A DNA stretch of 32,637 nt from Candidatus Stoquefichus massiliensis AP9. Lineage in GTDB: Bacteria > Bacillota_I > Bacilli_A > Erysipelotrichales > Coprobacillaceae. Shown one piece after another: positions 32,632-32,637 of this stretch. The position numbers and the translations under genes are program-made. The stretch lies in the NCBI RefSeq assembly GCF_000455285.1, contig NZ_HG005285.1, forward strand, positions 1 through 32,637, in the 5' to 3' direction. Positions within the stretch are counted from its first letter, which is position 1. Each line of letters starts with the position of its first letter. The notes beneath the pieces are model-generated. The model saw nothing but the letters and a program-made list of their open reading frames with translations. It was not told the DNA's origin and searched no databases.

Positions 32632-32637
32632 ATGCTT
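32632..32637 (+). CDS. Start of a rightward gene cut by the window edge
   Basis: ATG CTT at the last six bases follows AAAGGAGGAACTAT, a very strong ribosome binding site. A TATAAT-like -10 lies in the AT-rich stretch before it (TTATAAT near 32598-32604, or the TATTATAAAAAT further on). Nothing can be said about the product. Confidence 0.6.

Overview
The window looks like chromosome from a low-GC, monoderm Firmicute, most likely an Erysipelotrichia/Coprobacillaceae-type gut bacterium. This rests on the AT-rich sequence, strong AGGAGG-type ribosome binding sites, TTGACA/TATAAT promoters, a T-box leader, and a type IV pilus cluster with no outer-membrane secretin. The genus is an inference. Gene ends use TAA, TAG and TGA, so the genetic code is standard.

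Layout. (1) Positions 1-2.3 kb look like the end of an integrated element. They hold a partial unknown gene running off the left edge, a truncated GIY-YIG-family N-terminus, and a KilA-N protein containing a 32-bp perfect palindrome. They lead into a 23S rRNA uracil methyltransferase gene whose 3' tail appears replaced and is cut by an in-frame TAG. (2) 2.2-7.5 kb is a leftward housekeeping run: ParB-like protein, RsuA-type pseudouridine synthase, MATE exporter, Smr protein, PepD and the methyltransferase. (3) 7.7-8.4 kb is a lone RpiR/SIS regulator. (4) 8.5-11.5 kb is a leftward TrpXYZ-type ABC transporter operon behind a T-box riboswitch whose best specifier reading is TGG (Trp). (5) 11.6-11.85 kb holds an Fst/par-like type I toxin-antitoxin module: a 29-aa membrane toxin, a convergent antisense RNA promoter, a shared bidirectional terminator and flanking direct repeats. 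(6) 11.9-23.8 kb is a leftward type IV pilus cluster: two pilins at the promoter end, PilD, PilC, a PilM-PilN fusion, PilO, three minor pilins (one with four chitin-binding-like repeats), PilB, PilT and a last pilin. (7) 23.8-32.6 kb holds an EamA transporter, a GAF-PAS-GGDEF-PAS-GGDEF-EAL cyclic-di-GMP protein, a second MATE exporter with a hairpin in its leader, a GNAT acetyltransferase, a DUF308 membrane protein, a putative metal exporter, a YhhN-like protein, a PHP/HisJ phosphatase and the first two codons of a rightward gene.

How the genes work together. The pilus cluster has all the parts for a retractable type IV pilus: processing by PilD, PilM/N/O and PilC as the inner platform, PilB for extension and PilT for retraction. 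A promoter and a weak hairpin around the main pilin should favour pilin over machinery. The repeat-bearing minor pilin suggests carbohydrate binding at the pilus tip. The cyclic-di-GMP enzyme nearby is a plausible but unproven regulator. The antisense RNA of the toxin module lies directly downstream of the pilus operon on the same strand, with no convincing terminator between them.
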